From contig KB235926.1 of the NCBI GenBank assembly GCA_000332255.1, positions 273,802 to 325,478 on the forward strand: a stretch of 51,677 nucleotides of DNA, read 5' to 3'. This DNA is from a cyanobacterium PCC 7702. GTDB lineage: Bacteria; Cyanobacteriota; Cyanobacteriia; Cyanobacteriales; Nostocaceae. Position 1 is the stretch's first letter. Each line of letters starts with the position of its first letter. The translations under genes and the position numbers were made by a program. The notes under the pieces are model-generated. The model did no database searches. It was given only the letters and a program-made list of their open reading frames with translations, and was not told where the DNA came from. Of the stretch, positions 17,272 to 26,555 are shown in pieces.

Positions 17272-18450
17272 TTAGAAGCTTCCACTTTTAACATCGTTCG
17301 CATCTATACCATAGAACTCTTGAGCTAGTTGAATGGCTCGTTTGGTTTCTTCTCCCATGACACCGTTGAGAGCACCTTTATAAAAACCTTGTTCTCGCAG
17401 TCGTCTTTGGATTTCCAAGACATCAAAGTCACTTTTAGTGGCAGTTTTTACTGCTTTGTAAAGTTTGGCTCGCGTCGTTGGACCTGCGATTCCAGTTACT
17501 GCTAGGTAGTTATCCGCTTGAAAGCGCCGGACTGCATCTGCAGTGTAGGGACCGTAGTAGCCGTTTGGTTCTCCTTTTAAATAACCGGCCTGGATTAGTT
17601 GTTGTTGAAGAACCCTGACTGCTTCACCGCGATCGCCTTCACTGAGATTATCTCTTTGTTTGAGGGGTTTAGGAGTTTCTTCTCCATCACCAATACCTAC
17701 CGGCGGTAATTTTTTCAAAGTTGCAGGCCCTACAATTCCGTCCGGTTCTAATTTATAAGCTAGCTGAAATCGCTTCACAGCGTCTTCGGTAATGGGACCG
17801 AATATTCCTGTGGATTTTCCGTAATAAAAACCTGCTACTCGCAAACGTTCTTGCAAGATTCTGACATCTTCGCCTTCGTCACCTTTTTGTAACAAGTTGG
17901 GATGGCGGCGCTTTTCGGCTGTAGCATTAACAGTATTTAATTTTTGATTTGCACTGCTGGCTTTGGCTATTTTAGTTTGGGTGCTTGCGGTCTTGAGTTT
18001 TTGAGTTTGAGCAATTGTGGTGCTAGTTTTTGTGCTTTGAGCTTTTTTAGTATTTTTATTCCAGCTTGCCAGTTTTTGTAGGGTGGTTGGTCCGGCGATA
18101 CCGTTTACCTCTAGTCCAGCTGCTTTTTGGAAATTGCGGACGGCGGCCTCGGTATTAAAGTCATATACCTGTGTGACGGGAGCTTGGTAAAAGCCTGCAT
18201 TTTTTAAACGCTGTTGCAAGTAGCGGACAGAAGGACCGCGATCGCCTCTTTCGAGTGCAAAAGCGCTACTAAAAGTACTGAGAGCATACACGCTGAGGAC
18301 TAAAGGTAGCATATACTTCCAAGCTTTGCCGGAAAGACGCTTCCAGTTTGGTGCTGTAGCGTTCTGCAACCAAGAATTGAAATTCACCAATTCCTCGGGT
18401 AAGGCTTCTTCGTAGGCGAAAGCTACGTGTAAATATGCAAGACTGTCCAT
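17272..18450 (-). CDS. Peptidoglycan-binding (PG_binding_1 repeat) protein
   Basis: 392 residues. One hydrophobic segment (about 46-65, LPLVLSVYALSTFSSAF) is a signal anchor. Four PG_binding_1 units follow, marked by GDRGPSVRYLQQRL, GDEGEDVRILQERL, GDRGEAVRVLQQQL and a shorter DVLEIQRRLREQGF, with GIAGPTTLQKL-type ends, separated by a Thr/Lys/Gln-rich linker. It probably binds murein in the periplasm. It corresponds to the gene convergent with furA in Anabaena (alr1690, from memory), whose transcript reads through as antisense alpha-furA. No strong terminator lies in the 102 bases to furA. cobN ends 9 bases upstream. Confidence 0.9.
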   Translation of the reverse strand: MDSLAYLHVAFAYEEALPEELVNFNSWLQNATAPNWKRLSGKAWKYMLPLVLSVYALSTFSSAFALERGDRGPSVRYLQQRLKNAGFYQAPVTQVYDFNTEAAVRNFQKAAGLEVNGIAGPTTLQKLASWNKNTKKAQSTKTSTTIAQTQKLKTASTQTKIAKASSANQKLNTVNATAEKRRHPNLLQKGDEGEDVRILQERLRVAGFYYGKSTGIFGPITEDAVKRFQLAYKLEPDGIVGPATLKKLPPVGIGDGEETPKPLKQRDNLSEGDRGEAVRVLQQQLIQAGYLKGEPNGYYGPYTADAVRRFQADNYLAVTGIAGPTTRAKLYKAVKTATKSDFDVLEIQRRLREQGFYKGALNGVMGEETKRAIQLAQEFYGIDANDVKSGSF

Positions 18451-18459
18451 AGATTTTTA

Positions 18460-21400
18460 TTACACAACTGATTTTTGTTCGATTGTTGCTTCAGCTTTAT
18501 GTACTAAGTTTCTCAAATTTTCCAAGGTTTGTATACTGACATCCTGCCAGAAATTGCGCTTGTGTGCTTCCAATAATCTTTCCGCAATATCACGCAAAGC
18601 ATAGGGGTTTTTGTTATGTATGAATTCGCTGACAATCGGGTCAAATAAATACGCCTGGGCTATGCCTTGGTACATGTAATCTTCTACACATTGAGTTGTC
18701 GCATCGTATGCGAACAAATAATCTACTGTTGCTGCCATTTCTGAGGCGCCTTTATACCCGTGGCGCATTACTCCAGCTATCCACTTGGGGTTGACAACAC
18801 GAGAACGATACACCCTGGCAATTTCTTCTTTGAGTTGGCGAACTCGTGGTTTAGCGGCAACAGAATTATCACCAAAATATGTGTGGGGATTTTTTCCTTG
18901 TAGGCAGCGTATTGCTGCTGTTAAGCCTCCTTGAAATTGGTAATAATTGTCAGAATCGAGTAAATCGTGTTCGCGGTTGTCTTGATTGTGGAGTACGATT
19001 TGCATTTGTGCCAAGCGTTGCTCAAAAGCTTCTGGTGCGGAGCGAGCTTCTCCTTTTCCCGTGTAGGCGTAGCAACTCCAGTTAATGTAGGCGCGTGCTA
19101 AATCTTGGTCGTCTGTCCAGTTTTGGGATTCGATCAAGCCTTGCAGTCCAGCACCGTAGGCCCCTGGTTTGGAACCGAAGATGCGATATTGCGATCGCGC
19201 TTGTGCTTCGGTCAAACTCAAACCTTGTCTGGTCCAAAAATCTGTTTCTTGGCGAATTTGTGCTGCTAGAGGGTTTTGTTCTGGCGGTTCCTCTAATGCT
19301 GCTACTGCTGCTACTGCTTGCTGAAATAGATCGATCAAATTCGGGAAAGCATCTCGGAAAAAACCAGAAATTCGCAAAGTCACATCGATACGGGGGCGTC
19401 CCAACACTGAAAGCGGCAAAATTTCAAAATCTATTACTCGTCGTGCTTTTCCGTCCCAAACCGGTTGTACGCCTATTAACGCCAGAGCTTGGGCGATATC
19501 ATCACCTCCAGTCCGCATTGTGGCCGTTCCCCAGACACTTAAACTCACTGTTCTAGGATACTCACCATTCTCCTGTACGTAAGATTCAATCAAAGTCTCA
19601 GCTGCTTTTCTACCAACATCCCAAGCTATTTCAGTCGGCAGGGAACGAATATCAACAGAATAAAAATTGTTACCTGTGGGTAAAACTTCCGGACGCCCTC
19701 GCGTCGGAGCGCCAGCAGGAGCGCTGGGAATGTAGCCTCCATCCAATCCGTGCAACAAGTGGGTGATTTCCAGGTGAGTTTGCTGCAATGCAGGAACCAG
19801 CTGCGAACTTATCCAATTTAGGGAACAATACAAAGGTAAGCTCAGGGATGGTTCTGGGGTTATAGAAAAAGACAATAGATGTTCTACCAGCTGAGCGGCG
19901 CGTGTTTCCAGAACTTCAACGGCGTCACCAACGGTGCGACAAAGGCGCTGAAATTTTGCTTGTAAAATTTCCCGGGAGCAATTTGAAAGTTGGGTGGTGA
20001 AATCTTCTGTGAGGGGATCGAAATCTAAGCCTAAATCTTGAGCGATCGCGCGAGTAAGTCCGATGTGATGGCGATTGGGATGACGAGCGATCGCCACGAT
20101 TAAATCTCGCAATTGTCGTTCGGTCGGACATTTTCCCAGAATATGCAACCCATCGCGGATTTGAGCTTCTTTGAGTTCGCAAAGATAACCGTCTATTTTG
20201 TTAATGGCTAGTTCTTTAGCATTTACCAATTTCAAATCCGAAGCCAGATTTTCTTTGAGTACTAGTTGTTGTATGCGATCGCAAATCTCAGGCAACCTTT
20301 TAGGATCTAAACTTTCTGCTTCGTAATACTCATCAATTAAATTTTCTAGCTGTTGCAAATCACCGTAAAGTTCTGCTCTGGAGAGTGGTGGTGTGAGGTG
20401 ATCTACGATCGCTGCTTGGGTACGACGTTTGGCTTGCGAACCTTCGCCAGGGTCATTGACAATAAACGGGTAAAAATGGGGAACAGCTCCCAAAACCACT
20501 TCTGGATAGCAATCATCAGATAGTGCGACACTTTTTCCCGGTAACCATTCTAAATTTCCATGTTTGCCAACATGAATGACTGCATCTGCTCCAAAACACT
20601 CCCTTATCCAATAGTAAAAAGCCAGATAAGCGTGAGTTGGCTCTAAATCTGGTGCATGGTAATTTAGACTGGGATCTGTGTCATAACCCCGCGCTGGCTG
20701 AATTCCCACAAAAATATTACCAAGTTGAATGCCGGGAATAGGAAAACACTGGGAAACAGAATCTTTGCAGTTCGTTTCCCAAACGCTTCCCCATCGCTTG
20801 CAGATACCCTGCTGCACAACTTCTGGCAAACCAGCAAAATATTTTCCGTACTCTTGCCAGGAAACACTTTGTCGCACTTGACGCCATTGCTTGCCTTCAG
20901 GATCGTTTGTGACTCCGGTGGTAAGAAGCTGTATTAATTCATCACCATTACTAGGTATATTCTCGACCAAATACCCCGCTTTTTGCAGAGATTTCAGAAT
21001 TTCTATACAACTAGCAGGAGTATCCAATCCTACACCATTGCCCAAACGTCCGTCGCGGCTGGGGTAATTTGCCAAAATCAAAGCCAGACGACGCTGTTGG
21101 GGTAGCTTAAGGCGCAGGCGTACCCAATTAGCTGCTAATTTGGCGACAAATTCAATGCGGGAGCTTGCAGGTTCATAGAAAACTACATCTGTTTCTAATT
21201 GCGGATGGCGAGCTTGCACAGCCTTAAAAGAAATGGCCCGGCTGATAATACGTCCGTCAACTTCTGGTAGCGCTACATTGATGGCTATGTCTCGGGGTGA
21301 AAGTCCTTGAGACTGAGATTGCCATTGCTGCACCGAACCGCTACTGAGAATTACCTGCAACACTGGTACGTCTAACTTTCTCCACAAATCGATTTGGGGT

Positions 21401-22236
21401 ATTTCTGTTGCTAAATTGGCAAAAGAAAAGCTGGTTGTATTTAGCACTAAAGCAATTTGTTCCGAGTCTTGCGGTTGAAAAAACTCGCTTAATTTCTCTT
21501 GGACATCAGGTTCGCGCAACGAAGAAACAAAAACCGGTACGGGTTGTAAATTTTGCTTTACCAACGCTTCGCACAAAGCATCAATAACTTTGGTATTTCC
21601 TGCTAGATAATGGGCGCGGTAAAAAACAATGCCAACTTTGGCAAGACTAGAATTATTAGAAGAACAAAGCAAACGATCGCCTGACTGGAGGCGGTACAAT
21701 CCTGCACGGGGAATTGGCTGGGGAGGTGGTGGGTTAAAATTACCGAACTGACAGGAATCGGCAATAAATTTCAGAGCGTTAACGATATTTTTCACGCCAC
21801 CCTCATTAAAGTAGCGCCAGATTTTATGAACCACACTTAAAGGTAACGTGGATAGGGAGATTAAATACGGGTCTAAAGCATCGTCTCCCGGCATTACAAT
21901 TAAAGTTGTACCTTGACTTTGGACTATTTCCTGCACTACTTCTAATCCGTAAGCCCAGTAAGAACGTCCTCCCAAAAGGCGGAGAATAATTACCTGGGCA
22001 AACTGCAAAACTTGCTCGGCATAAGTATCAATTTCTATTTGATGCTGTAAGTTGAGCAAGTTAGCAACTCTAATAGCAGGAAAGGTTGCAGGTAAGTTAG
22101 AAACTGCAGCTGCTAAAGTTTGAATGTCAGTATCGGCAGCAGTAAGAAATACCAAAGGAGCTGGAGTTTGTTCTAAAAATCTGAAGTCTTCTGATTGGGA
22201 ATTCCATCCTCCCGCACTGGCATTAATACGATGCAT
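18460..22236 (-). CDS. cobN: Cobaltochelatase subunit CobN
   Basis: 1258 residues from ATG 22236 (MHRINASAGGWN), the usual N-terminus; an upstream in-frame start at 22281 adds 15 atypical residues. CobN is the large subunit that inserts cobalt into hydrogenobyrinic acid a,c-diamide in B12 synthesis, and is related to magnesium chelatase ChlH. Readable family segments include TPAPLVFLTAADTDIQTL, GRLGNGVGLDTPAS, AVIHVGKHGNLEWLPGK, RGRPEVLPTGNNFYSVD, RPRIDVTLRISGFFRDAFP and RHGYKGASEMAATVDYLFAYD. No cobalamin riboswitch fits in the short 5' gap. The peptidoglycan-binding gene follows 9 bases on, so both are probably one transcript. Confidence 0.97.
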   Translation of the reverse strand: MHRINASAGGWNSQSEDFRFLEQTPAPLVFLTAADTDIQTLAAAVSNLPATFPAIRVANLLNLQHQIEIDTYAEQVLQFAQVIILRLLGGRSYWAYGLEVVQEIVQSQGTTLIVMPGDDALDPYLISLSTLPLSVVHKIWRYFNEGGVKNIVNALKFIADSCQFGNFNPPPPQPIPRAGLYRLQSGDRLLCSSNNSSLAKVGIVFYRAHYLAGNTKVIDALCEALVKQNLQPVPVFVSSLREPDVQEKLSEFFQPQDSEQIALVLNTTSFSFANLATEIPQIDLWRKLDVPVLQVILSSGSVQQWQSQSQGLSPRDIAINVALPEVDGRIISRAISFKAVQARHPQLETDVVFYEPASSRIEFVAKLAANWVRLRLKLPQQRRLALILANYPSRDGRLGNGVGLDTPASCIEILKSLQKAGYLVENIPSNGDELIQLLTTGVTNDPEGKQWRQVRQSVSWQEYGKYFAGLPEVVQQGICKRWGSVWETNCKDSVSQCFPIPGIQLGNIFVGIQPARGYDTDPSLNYHAPDLEPTHAYLAFYYWIRECFGADAVIHVGKHGNLEWLPGKSVALSDDCYPEVVLGAVPHFYPFIVNDPGEGSQAKRRTQAAIVDHLTPPLSRAELYGDLQQLENLIDEYYEAESLDPKRLPEICDRIQQLVLKENLASDLKLVNAKELAINKIDGYLCELKEAQIRDGLHILGKCPTERQLRDLIVAIARHPNRHHIGLTRAIAQDLGLDFDPLTEDFTTQLSNCSREILQAKFQRLCRTVGDAVEVLETRAAQLVEHLLSFSITPEPSLSLPLYCSLNWISSQLVPALQQTHLEITHLLHGLDGGYIPSAPAGAPTRGRPEVLPTGNNFYSVDIRSLPTEIAWDVGRKAAETLIESYVQENGEYPRTVSLSVWGTATMRTGGDDIAQALALIGVQPVWDGKARRVIDFEILPLSVLGRPRIDVTLRISGFFRDAFPNLIDLFQQAVAAVAALEEPPEQNPLAAQIRQETDFWTRQGLSLTEAQARSQYRIFGSKPGAYGAGLQGLIESQNWTDDQDLARAYINWSCYAYTGKGEARSAPEAFEQRLAQMQIVLHNQDNREHDLLDSDNYYQFQGGLTAAIRCLQGKNPHTYFGDNSVAAKPRVRQLKEEIARVYRSRVVNPKWIAGVMRHGYKGASEMAATVDYLFAYDATTQCVEDYMYQGIAQAYLFDPIVSEFIHNKNPYALRDIAERLLEAHKRNFWQDVSIQTLENLRNLVHKAEATIEQKSVV

Positions 22237-22317
22237 AATCTTTATTACGATCTTAAACTGTTGTTTAGAGTACGTTGACAAATTTTTGATAATATCGGCT
22301 TCAGCCCCTTGTTGAAA

Positions 22318-24489
22318 ATGCTGAATTCTCCTGATTTGAGCTTTTCTCGAATTTTGCCTTTACATGTATTTAATCAGCTCGCGCAATTGTTGGAGCGGAT
22401 GGCTCAAACAGTAGGAAATGGAGCTTTGGTACTGACAGAGGCTGTTCTAGCACAAATTTGCATTCCTGAAGAATGGCAAAGACAGAGATTTGCAGTTGTT
22501 ATCTGTCAGGGATTTAGCGCCTTGATAGTGGGTTATCCAAAAAAGGACGTAGATACCGCTTGGGAAGATACCACAGCAACTCATCTTATCCAGCAACAGT
22601 TACCCAAAGAAAATTTACCACACAAAGAAACTGCTGATTTCCCCGCTTTTTCCGGGCACATTCCATTTCAGGATTTGTGGAATGTGGAATTCACTTTTGA
22701 TACAGAAGCGATCGCCTCTTTTCTCATTCAACTGAGGAACTTGTTTGCCGACAATTCTCAAACGTACCACAATATTGAACGTTATCGACATTTACTGGCT
22801 CCCAACGATGCCAAGCTCCAAAGCCAGTTTACATTGTTGTTGTTAGAGCATCTTTTACCACAATCTCCTAGGGAAACAACACCACCGTCGGCTTCTTCTC
22901 CTTTTGCTGTTTCTGTATGTCAACCCGTAGAAGATGCCTTGAAAAAACAGCTTGCCCAAGAGAGGTTGTTGAATCGGGTCACAACCCAAATTCGGCAAAG
23001 TTTAGATATTTCGGTAATTTTGGTAACAGCCATCGAACAAGTACGAAAGTTTTTAGAATTAGACCGGTTAATAATCTGCAAATTGCCTCCCCATTCTGGC
23101 GAGGAAGCCCATTCTTCTTTTTTGTTGGCTACTTCGCAAAACAATTCTATTTTCGGTGTAGCAAACCCTACAAACAACAATTATTATCAAATTTTACAAA
23201 CAGGGTCTGCTGGCGGAAGTTTAGGTTCTCCAGAAAAACGTCTTGATGATTTTTTCACACCCAAAGTTGGAGAGCAAAATTCTTTTAGCTTTGATGTTTA
23301 TAAATGTGAGCATTTATTTCAGTTGTACTCTGGTTACGTCATTTACGAATCCCGTGCTAGCGATAGTATTTCTTCGGTATTAAATTGTCAACAAGATAGT
23401 TGCTTTAAACTGAATAGTTCCTTTTGGAAAAAATATTGCCAAGGCTTTACCTTAGCTGTGGATGATGTTGAAAAAACCTACGCCTTGGAAGAATGTTTCT
23501 TAAAGTTTTTACGGAAGATGCAAGTACGGGCGAAGTTTGTAGCTCCGATCGCATTCGAGGACAAATTGTGGGGACTTTTGATTGCTCATCACTGCAGCGG
23601 TCCCCATACATGGACTGAGAGTGAAAAAAGCTTGCTGACTTCTGTTGCTGAACAACTGGCCATCGCTATTCACCAATCTGAGTTAACGCGATCGCTAACT
23701 CAGGAAAAACAAACTCTAGAACAACGAGTTATGGAGCGCACGGTCGCCCTACACGATGCTTTAGTCGCTGCTCAGGCCGCCAATCGCCTCCGAAGTGAGT
23801 TTCTTGCTACCATCAGCCATGAATTGCTCACTCCTTTGACTTACGTAATTGGTATGTCTTCTACTTTACTCCGCTGGTCCTTTGGAGAGTTGAACGAGCG
23901 ACAGCGGGATTATCTCCAAACCATACACGATAGCGGAGAACATTTGTTGGAAATGATTAATGATATTCTGGAGTTATCACAGATTGAAGCGGGCAAAGCA
24001 GTTTTAAATATTACAGAATTTTCCTTAGCCCGGATCGCAGAAGATACAGTAGCATCGCTCTTAGAAAAGGCTAATAGCCAAAAAGTTGCTCTGAAACTAG
24101 ATGTACTCCTAGATCGCCAGTGCGATCGCTTTACTGCTGATGGAAAACGAGTAGAAAAAATTTTGTGGAATTTGTTAACCAATGCCATCAAATTCACACC
24201 AGAAGGTGGTACGGTTACTTTACGTCTTTGGCGAGAAGACAAAACTGCCATCTTTCAAGTAGAAGATACTGGTATTGGCATCCCTGAAGAACAATTGCCA
24301 CTATTGTTTGAAAAATTTCACCAACTCGATACACCCTACCGTCGTCGCTACGAAGGTACAGGTCTAGGTTTAGCGTTAACTAAACAACTGGTCGAATTAC
24401 ATCGAGGTCGAATTGAAGTAGAATCTACAGTGGGCGTTGGCTCCATTTTTACTGTGTGGATACCGATACAACCATATTCGCCAAGTTAG
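22318..24489 (+). CDS. GAF-domain sensor histidine kinase
   Basis: 723 residues from ATG 22318 (TTG codons precede it at 22309). The order is an N-terminal region I do not recognise (about 1-200), a GAF domain beginning near LLNRVTTQIRQSLDISVI and ending with FVAPIAFEDKLWGLLIAHHC, a coiled-coil linker, the phosphoacceptor box FLATISHELLTPL, and an HATPase with NLLTNAIKFTPEGG, VEDTGIGIPEE and YEGTGLGLALTKQL. No membrane span is apparent. The GAF has no obvious chromophore Cys in the usual C-H dipeptide context, so a bilin sensor is not supported. Divergent from cobN; no partner response regulator is adjacent. Confidence 0.9.
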   Translation: MLNSPDLSFSRILPLHVFNQLAQLLERMAQTVGNGALVLTEAVLAQICIPEEWQRQRFAVVICQGFSALIVGYPKKDVDTAWEDTTATHLIQQQLPKENLPHKETADFPAFSGHIPFQDLWNVEFTFDTEAIASFLIQLRNLFADNSQTYHNIERYRHLLAPNDAKLQSQFTLLLLEHLLPQSPRETTPPSASSPFAVSVCQPVEDALKKQLAQERLLNRVTTQIRQSLDISVILVTAIEQVRKFLELDRLIICKLPPHSGEEAHSSFLLATSQNNSIFGVANPTNNNYYQILQTGSAGGSLGSPEKRLDDFFTPKVGEQNSFSFDVYKCEHLFQLYSGYVIYESRASDSISSVLNCQQDSCFKLNSSFWKKYCQGFTLAVDDVEKTYALEECFLKFLRKMQVRAKFVAPIAFEDKLWGLLIAHHCSGPHTWTESEKSLLTSVAEQLAIAIHQSELTRSLTQEKQTLEQRVMERTVALHDALVAAQAANRLRSEFLATISHELLTPLTYVIGMSSTLLRWSFGELNERQRDYLQTIHDSGEHLLEMINDILELSQIEAGKAVLNITEFSLARIAEDTVASLLEKANSQKVALKLDVLLDRQCDRFTADGKRVEKILWNLLTNAIKFTPEGGTVTLRLWREDKTAIFQVEDTGIGIPEEQLPLLFEKFHQLDTPYRRRYEGTGLGLALTKQLVELHRGRIEVESTVGVGSIFTVWIPIQPYSPS

Positions 24490-24494
24490 GAGTT

Positions 24495-24515
24495 AACCAC
24501 AGCACTAAAGTGGTT
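24495..24515. terminator. Weak hairpin between convergent genes
   Basis: AACCAC (24495-24500) pairs with GTGGTT (24510-24515) over nine bases, a few bases after the histidine kinase stop. No T-run; possible terminator only. Confidence 0.25.
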
Positions 24516-24570
24516 GCTGCGAACTAGGTGTTTGTGTATTCTTGTGCTTACTGCAAAGGAATTTTGGAAA

Positions 24571-25398
24571 TTATCTGCGTCTAAAAATTACCATTTCATT
24601 TCCGATGACGGGGTTACGCGCTACTAGCTTGTTTTGAGAATCGATGATTTCTAAATGGGTAAAACCTAATTCCTGAGAATGCTGTAAAATCTGGGCACCT
24701 AGGTTGTTTTGTTGTGATTCTTCGAGGGTGTACCAATCATCGCTAATTTTAATCGTGAGAGTGCTAGTAAGGAAATTAGCGATGATTGATTTTATCAGTC
24801 CGGGGGCAAGGCGATCGCTCTTTTGCACTATCTGATTTTCAATCACCGCAATCAATTTTTGTTCTGGTGTGAGCTCGAGTGTAGGTGTTGGTGTGGAAGT
24901 AACTTGTGGTTCTGGTTGTGGTGTTGGTGATGTGGTTTCTTCCCCTAAGGGTAGTGATTTTAGTGGAGCTGTTATAGCTGGTGAAGGTGTTCCTTGGGGA
25001 GTAGGGGGAACTGTTGCTACTGGCGTAGGTTTAGCAGTAAGGATATTTGAGATTATCCAAACTAAAATCACAGCGATCGCAACAATTAGTACTATTAAAC
25101 CAGTGTCAGATAACTTCGCATTCCAATTACCCGGTAGTACAGAGCGAATTTTAGTTAGCAGTCCTCCCCACCCCGATTGCAGTGGTTGTAAAAAACTGGG
25201 GGTTTTCTCTGCAGTGGTAGAACTTTCTGTTTCCAGCTTTTCAACGGTGGTTTCTAAAAGGGCGATCGCACCTTTGAGAATTTGGATAGTTTTGGCCTTC
25301 CAAAAAGGTTGAACTTTTTGATATTGTCTTGGGCAAGATTGATTTTCATCGCGGGAGGGGGAAGAAGATGATTGGGAATTTTGATTGTCTTGTGACAT
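24571..25398 (-). CDS. Single-pass membrane protein, unknown function
   Basis: 275 residues. A polar Ser/Gln-rich N-terminus, then one membrane span (TGLIVLIVAIAVILVWIISN, about 99-118), a Pro/Thr-rich linker with repeated PTP and SPTP, and a C-terminal globular part beginning LTPEQKLIAVIENQIVQKSD. The C-terminal part contains ISDDWYTLEESQQNNLGAQI and FTHLEIIDSQNKLVARNPVIG, which I have seen in conserved cyanobacterial hypothetical proteins but cannot name. Topology suggests a cytoplasmic N-terminus and a periplasmic or lumenal C-domain. Stands alone, divergent from the phosphoesterase. Confidence 0.75.
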   Translation of the reverse strand: MSQDNQNSQSSSSPSRDENQSCPRQYQKVQPFWKAKTIQILKGAIALLETTVEKLETESSTTAEKTPSFLQPLQSGWGGLLTKIRSVLPGNWNAKLSDTGLIVLIVAIAVILVWIISNILTAKPTPVATVPPTPQGTPSPAITAPLKSLPLGEETTSPTPQPEPQVTSTPTPTLELTPEQKLIAVIENQIVQKSDRLAPGLIKSIIANFLTSTLTIKISDDWYTLEESQQNNLGAQILQHSQELGFTHLEIIDSQNKLVARNPVIGNEMVIFRRR

Positions 25399-25525
25399 GG
25401 AACTTTCACCCAGAGCAACTCATCAAAAACATGCATGTTCAATTCCTACTTCCACCCCCTTGCCTTAATGTATCACTTTGTTGCTTCGGCTAAACTTATC
25501 TAATTATTGATTTTGGACACAACTT

Positions 25526-26431
25526 ATGAAGCTCAAACGCCGTCAATTTTTATTTTTAAGCAGCCTCAGTGCTGTTGGTGCAGGATTTTTAGGTATCATT
25601 AGCCGTTATGCTAGTCAAAATACTGATGACATACAAAAAGCAGTAGCTGCAACTTCCAAAAAAGACTTGTTACTGCGCTTTGTTTCTGTTGCTGATACAG
25701 GTACGGGTGCAAAAGGACAGTACGCTGTTGCTAGAGCAATGGCGAATTATTACAGCCAAAATCCCTACAATTTAGTAGTTTTAGCTGGCGATAACATTTA
25801 CAACAACGGCGAAATCGAGAAAATTAATGCTGTATTTGAGCGTCCCTACGCTTTTTTACTCAAACGAGGCGTTAAGTTTCATGCTGTTTTGGGAAATCAC
25901 GATATTCGCACTGGTAACGGTGATTTACAAGTCAAATATCCTGGCTTTAATATGAAAGGACGCTACTACACTTTTCGCCGCAATCAAGTGCAATTTTTTG
26001 CTTTAGATACTAATAGCAATGCCGATTGGAAAAATCAGTTAATTTGGTTAGAAAAAGAACTCAGCCGCAGTAATGCTCCCTGGAAAATCGTCTTTGGTCA
26101 CCATCCAATTTATGCCTCGGGTATTTATGGTAGTAATCCAGATTTTATTAGAACTTTTACTCCCCTATTTCAAAAATATAACGTTCAACTTTACATCAAC
26201 GGTCACGAACATCATTATGAACGTACTCGTTCCATTAATGGCACAACTTATTTAATTTGCGGTGGCGGTGCAGGTACTCGCCCTGTAGGAAAAAATGAGT
26301 GGACGGAGTACTCAGCTGAGAAACTGAGTTTTGCAACTTATGAAGTGTACCCAGAGCAAATAGAAATTAAGGCTATTGGTACCGATAACCGCGTTTTTGA
26401 TAGAGGTGTGATTACATTAAAATCAGTTTAA
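25526..26431 (+). CDS. Tat-exported metallophosphoesterase (purple acid phosphatase-like)
   Basis: 301 residues. The N-terminus KLKRRQFLFLSSLSAVG is a twin-arginine signal, so a folded, metal-loaded enzyme is exported. The metallophosphoesterase motifs appear in order: VADTGTG, VVLAGDNIY, AVLGNHDIR, IVFGHHPIY and YINGHEHHYERT, which supply the two-metal site. The C-terminal GGGAGTRPVG loop is typical of tartrate-resistant acid phosphatase relatives. Probably scavenges phosphate from esters in the periplasm; the substrate is not readable. Single gene between a divergent membrane protein and a convergent helicase; no Pho box was sought successfully. Confidence 0.88.
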   Translation: MKLKRRQFLFLSSLSAVGAGFLGIISRYASQNTDDIQKAVAATSKKDLLLRFVSVADTGTGAKGQYAVARAMANYYSQNPYNLVVLAGDNIYNNGEIEKINAVFERPYAFLLKRGVKFHAVLGNHDIRTGNGDLQVKYPGFNMKGRYYTFRRNQVQFFALDTNSNADWKNQLIWLEKELSRSNAPWKIVFGHHPIYASGIYGSNPDFIRTFTPLFQKYNVQLYINGHEHHYERTRSINGTTYLICGGGAGTRPVGKNEWTEYSAEKLSFATYEVYPEQIEIKAIGTDNRVFDRGVITLKSV

Positions 26432-26461
26432 TTAAGTAAAAAAGAACTAGATAAAATTAGA

Positions 26462-26479
26462 TAAGCGAGAAATCGCTTA
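26462..26479. terminator. GAAA-tetraloop hairpin between convergent genes
   Basis: TAAGCGA (26462-26468) and TCGCTTA (26473-26479) pair perfectly around GAAA, a stable GNRA loop, 30 bases after the phosphoesterase stop. AT-rich but not T-run flanks; likely shared terminator with the convergent helicase gene. Confidence 0.45.
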
Positions 26480-26555
26480 CTACTAACAAGTTTGTATTCA
26501 GGGTTTTAGTCCGTAGCACTCGAACCAAAAGCAGTAAACAAATTATCTCAAAGTA

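Noticed and set aside
22237-22317. Possible cobalamin riboswitch upstream of cobN
   Set aside because: Only 81 bases separate the divergent starts, too short for the element, and no B12-box sequence is seen.
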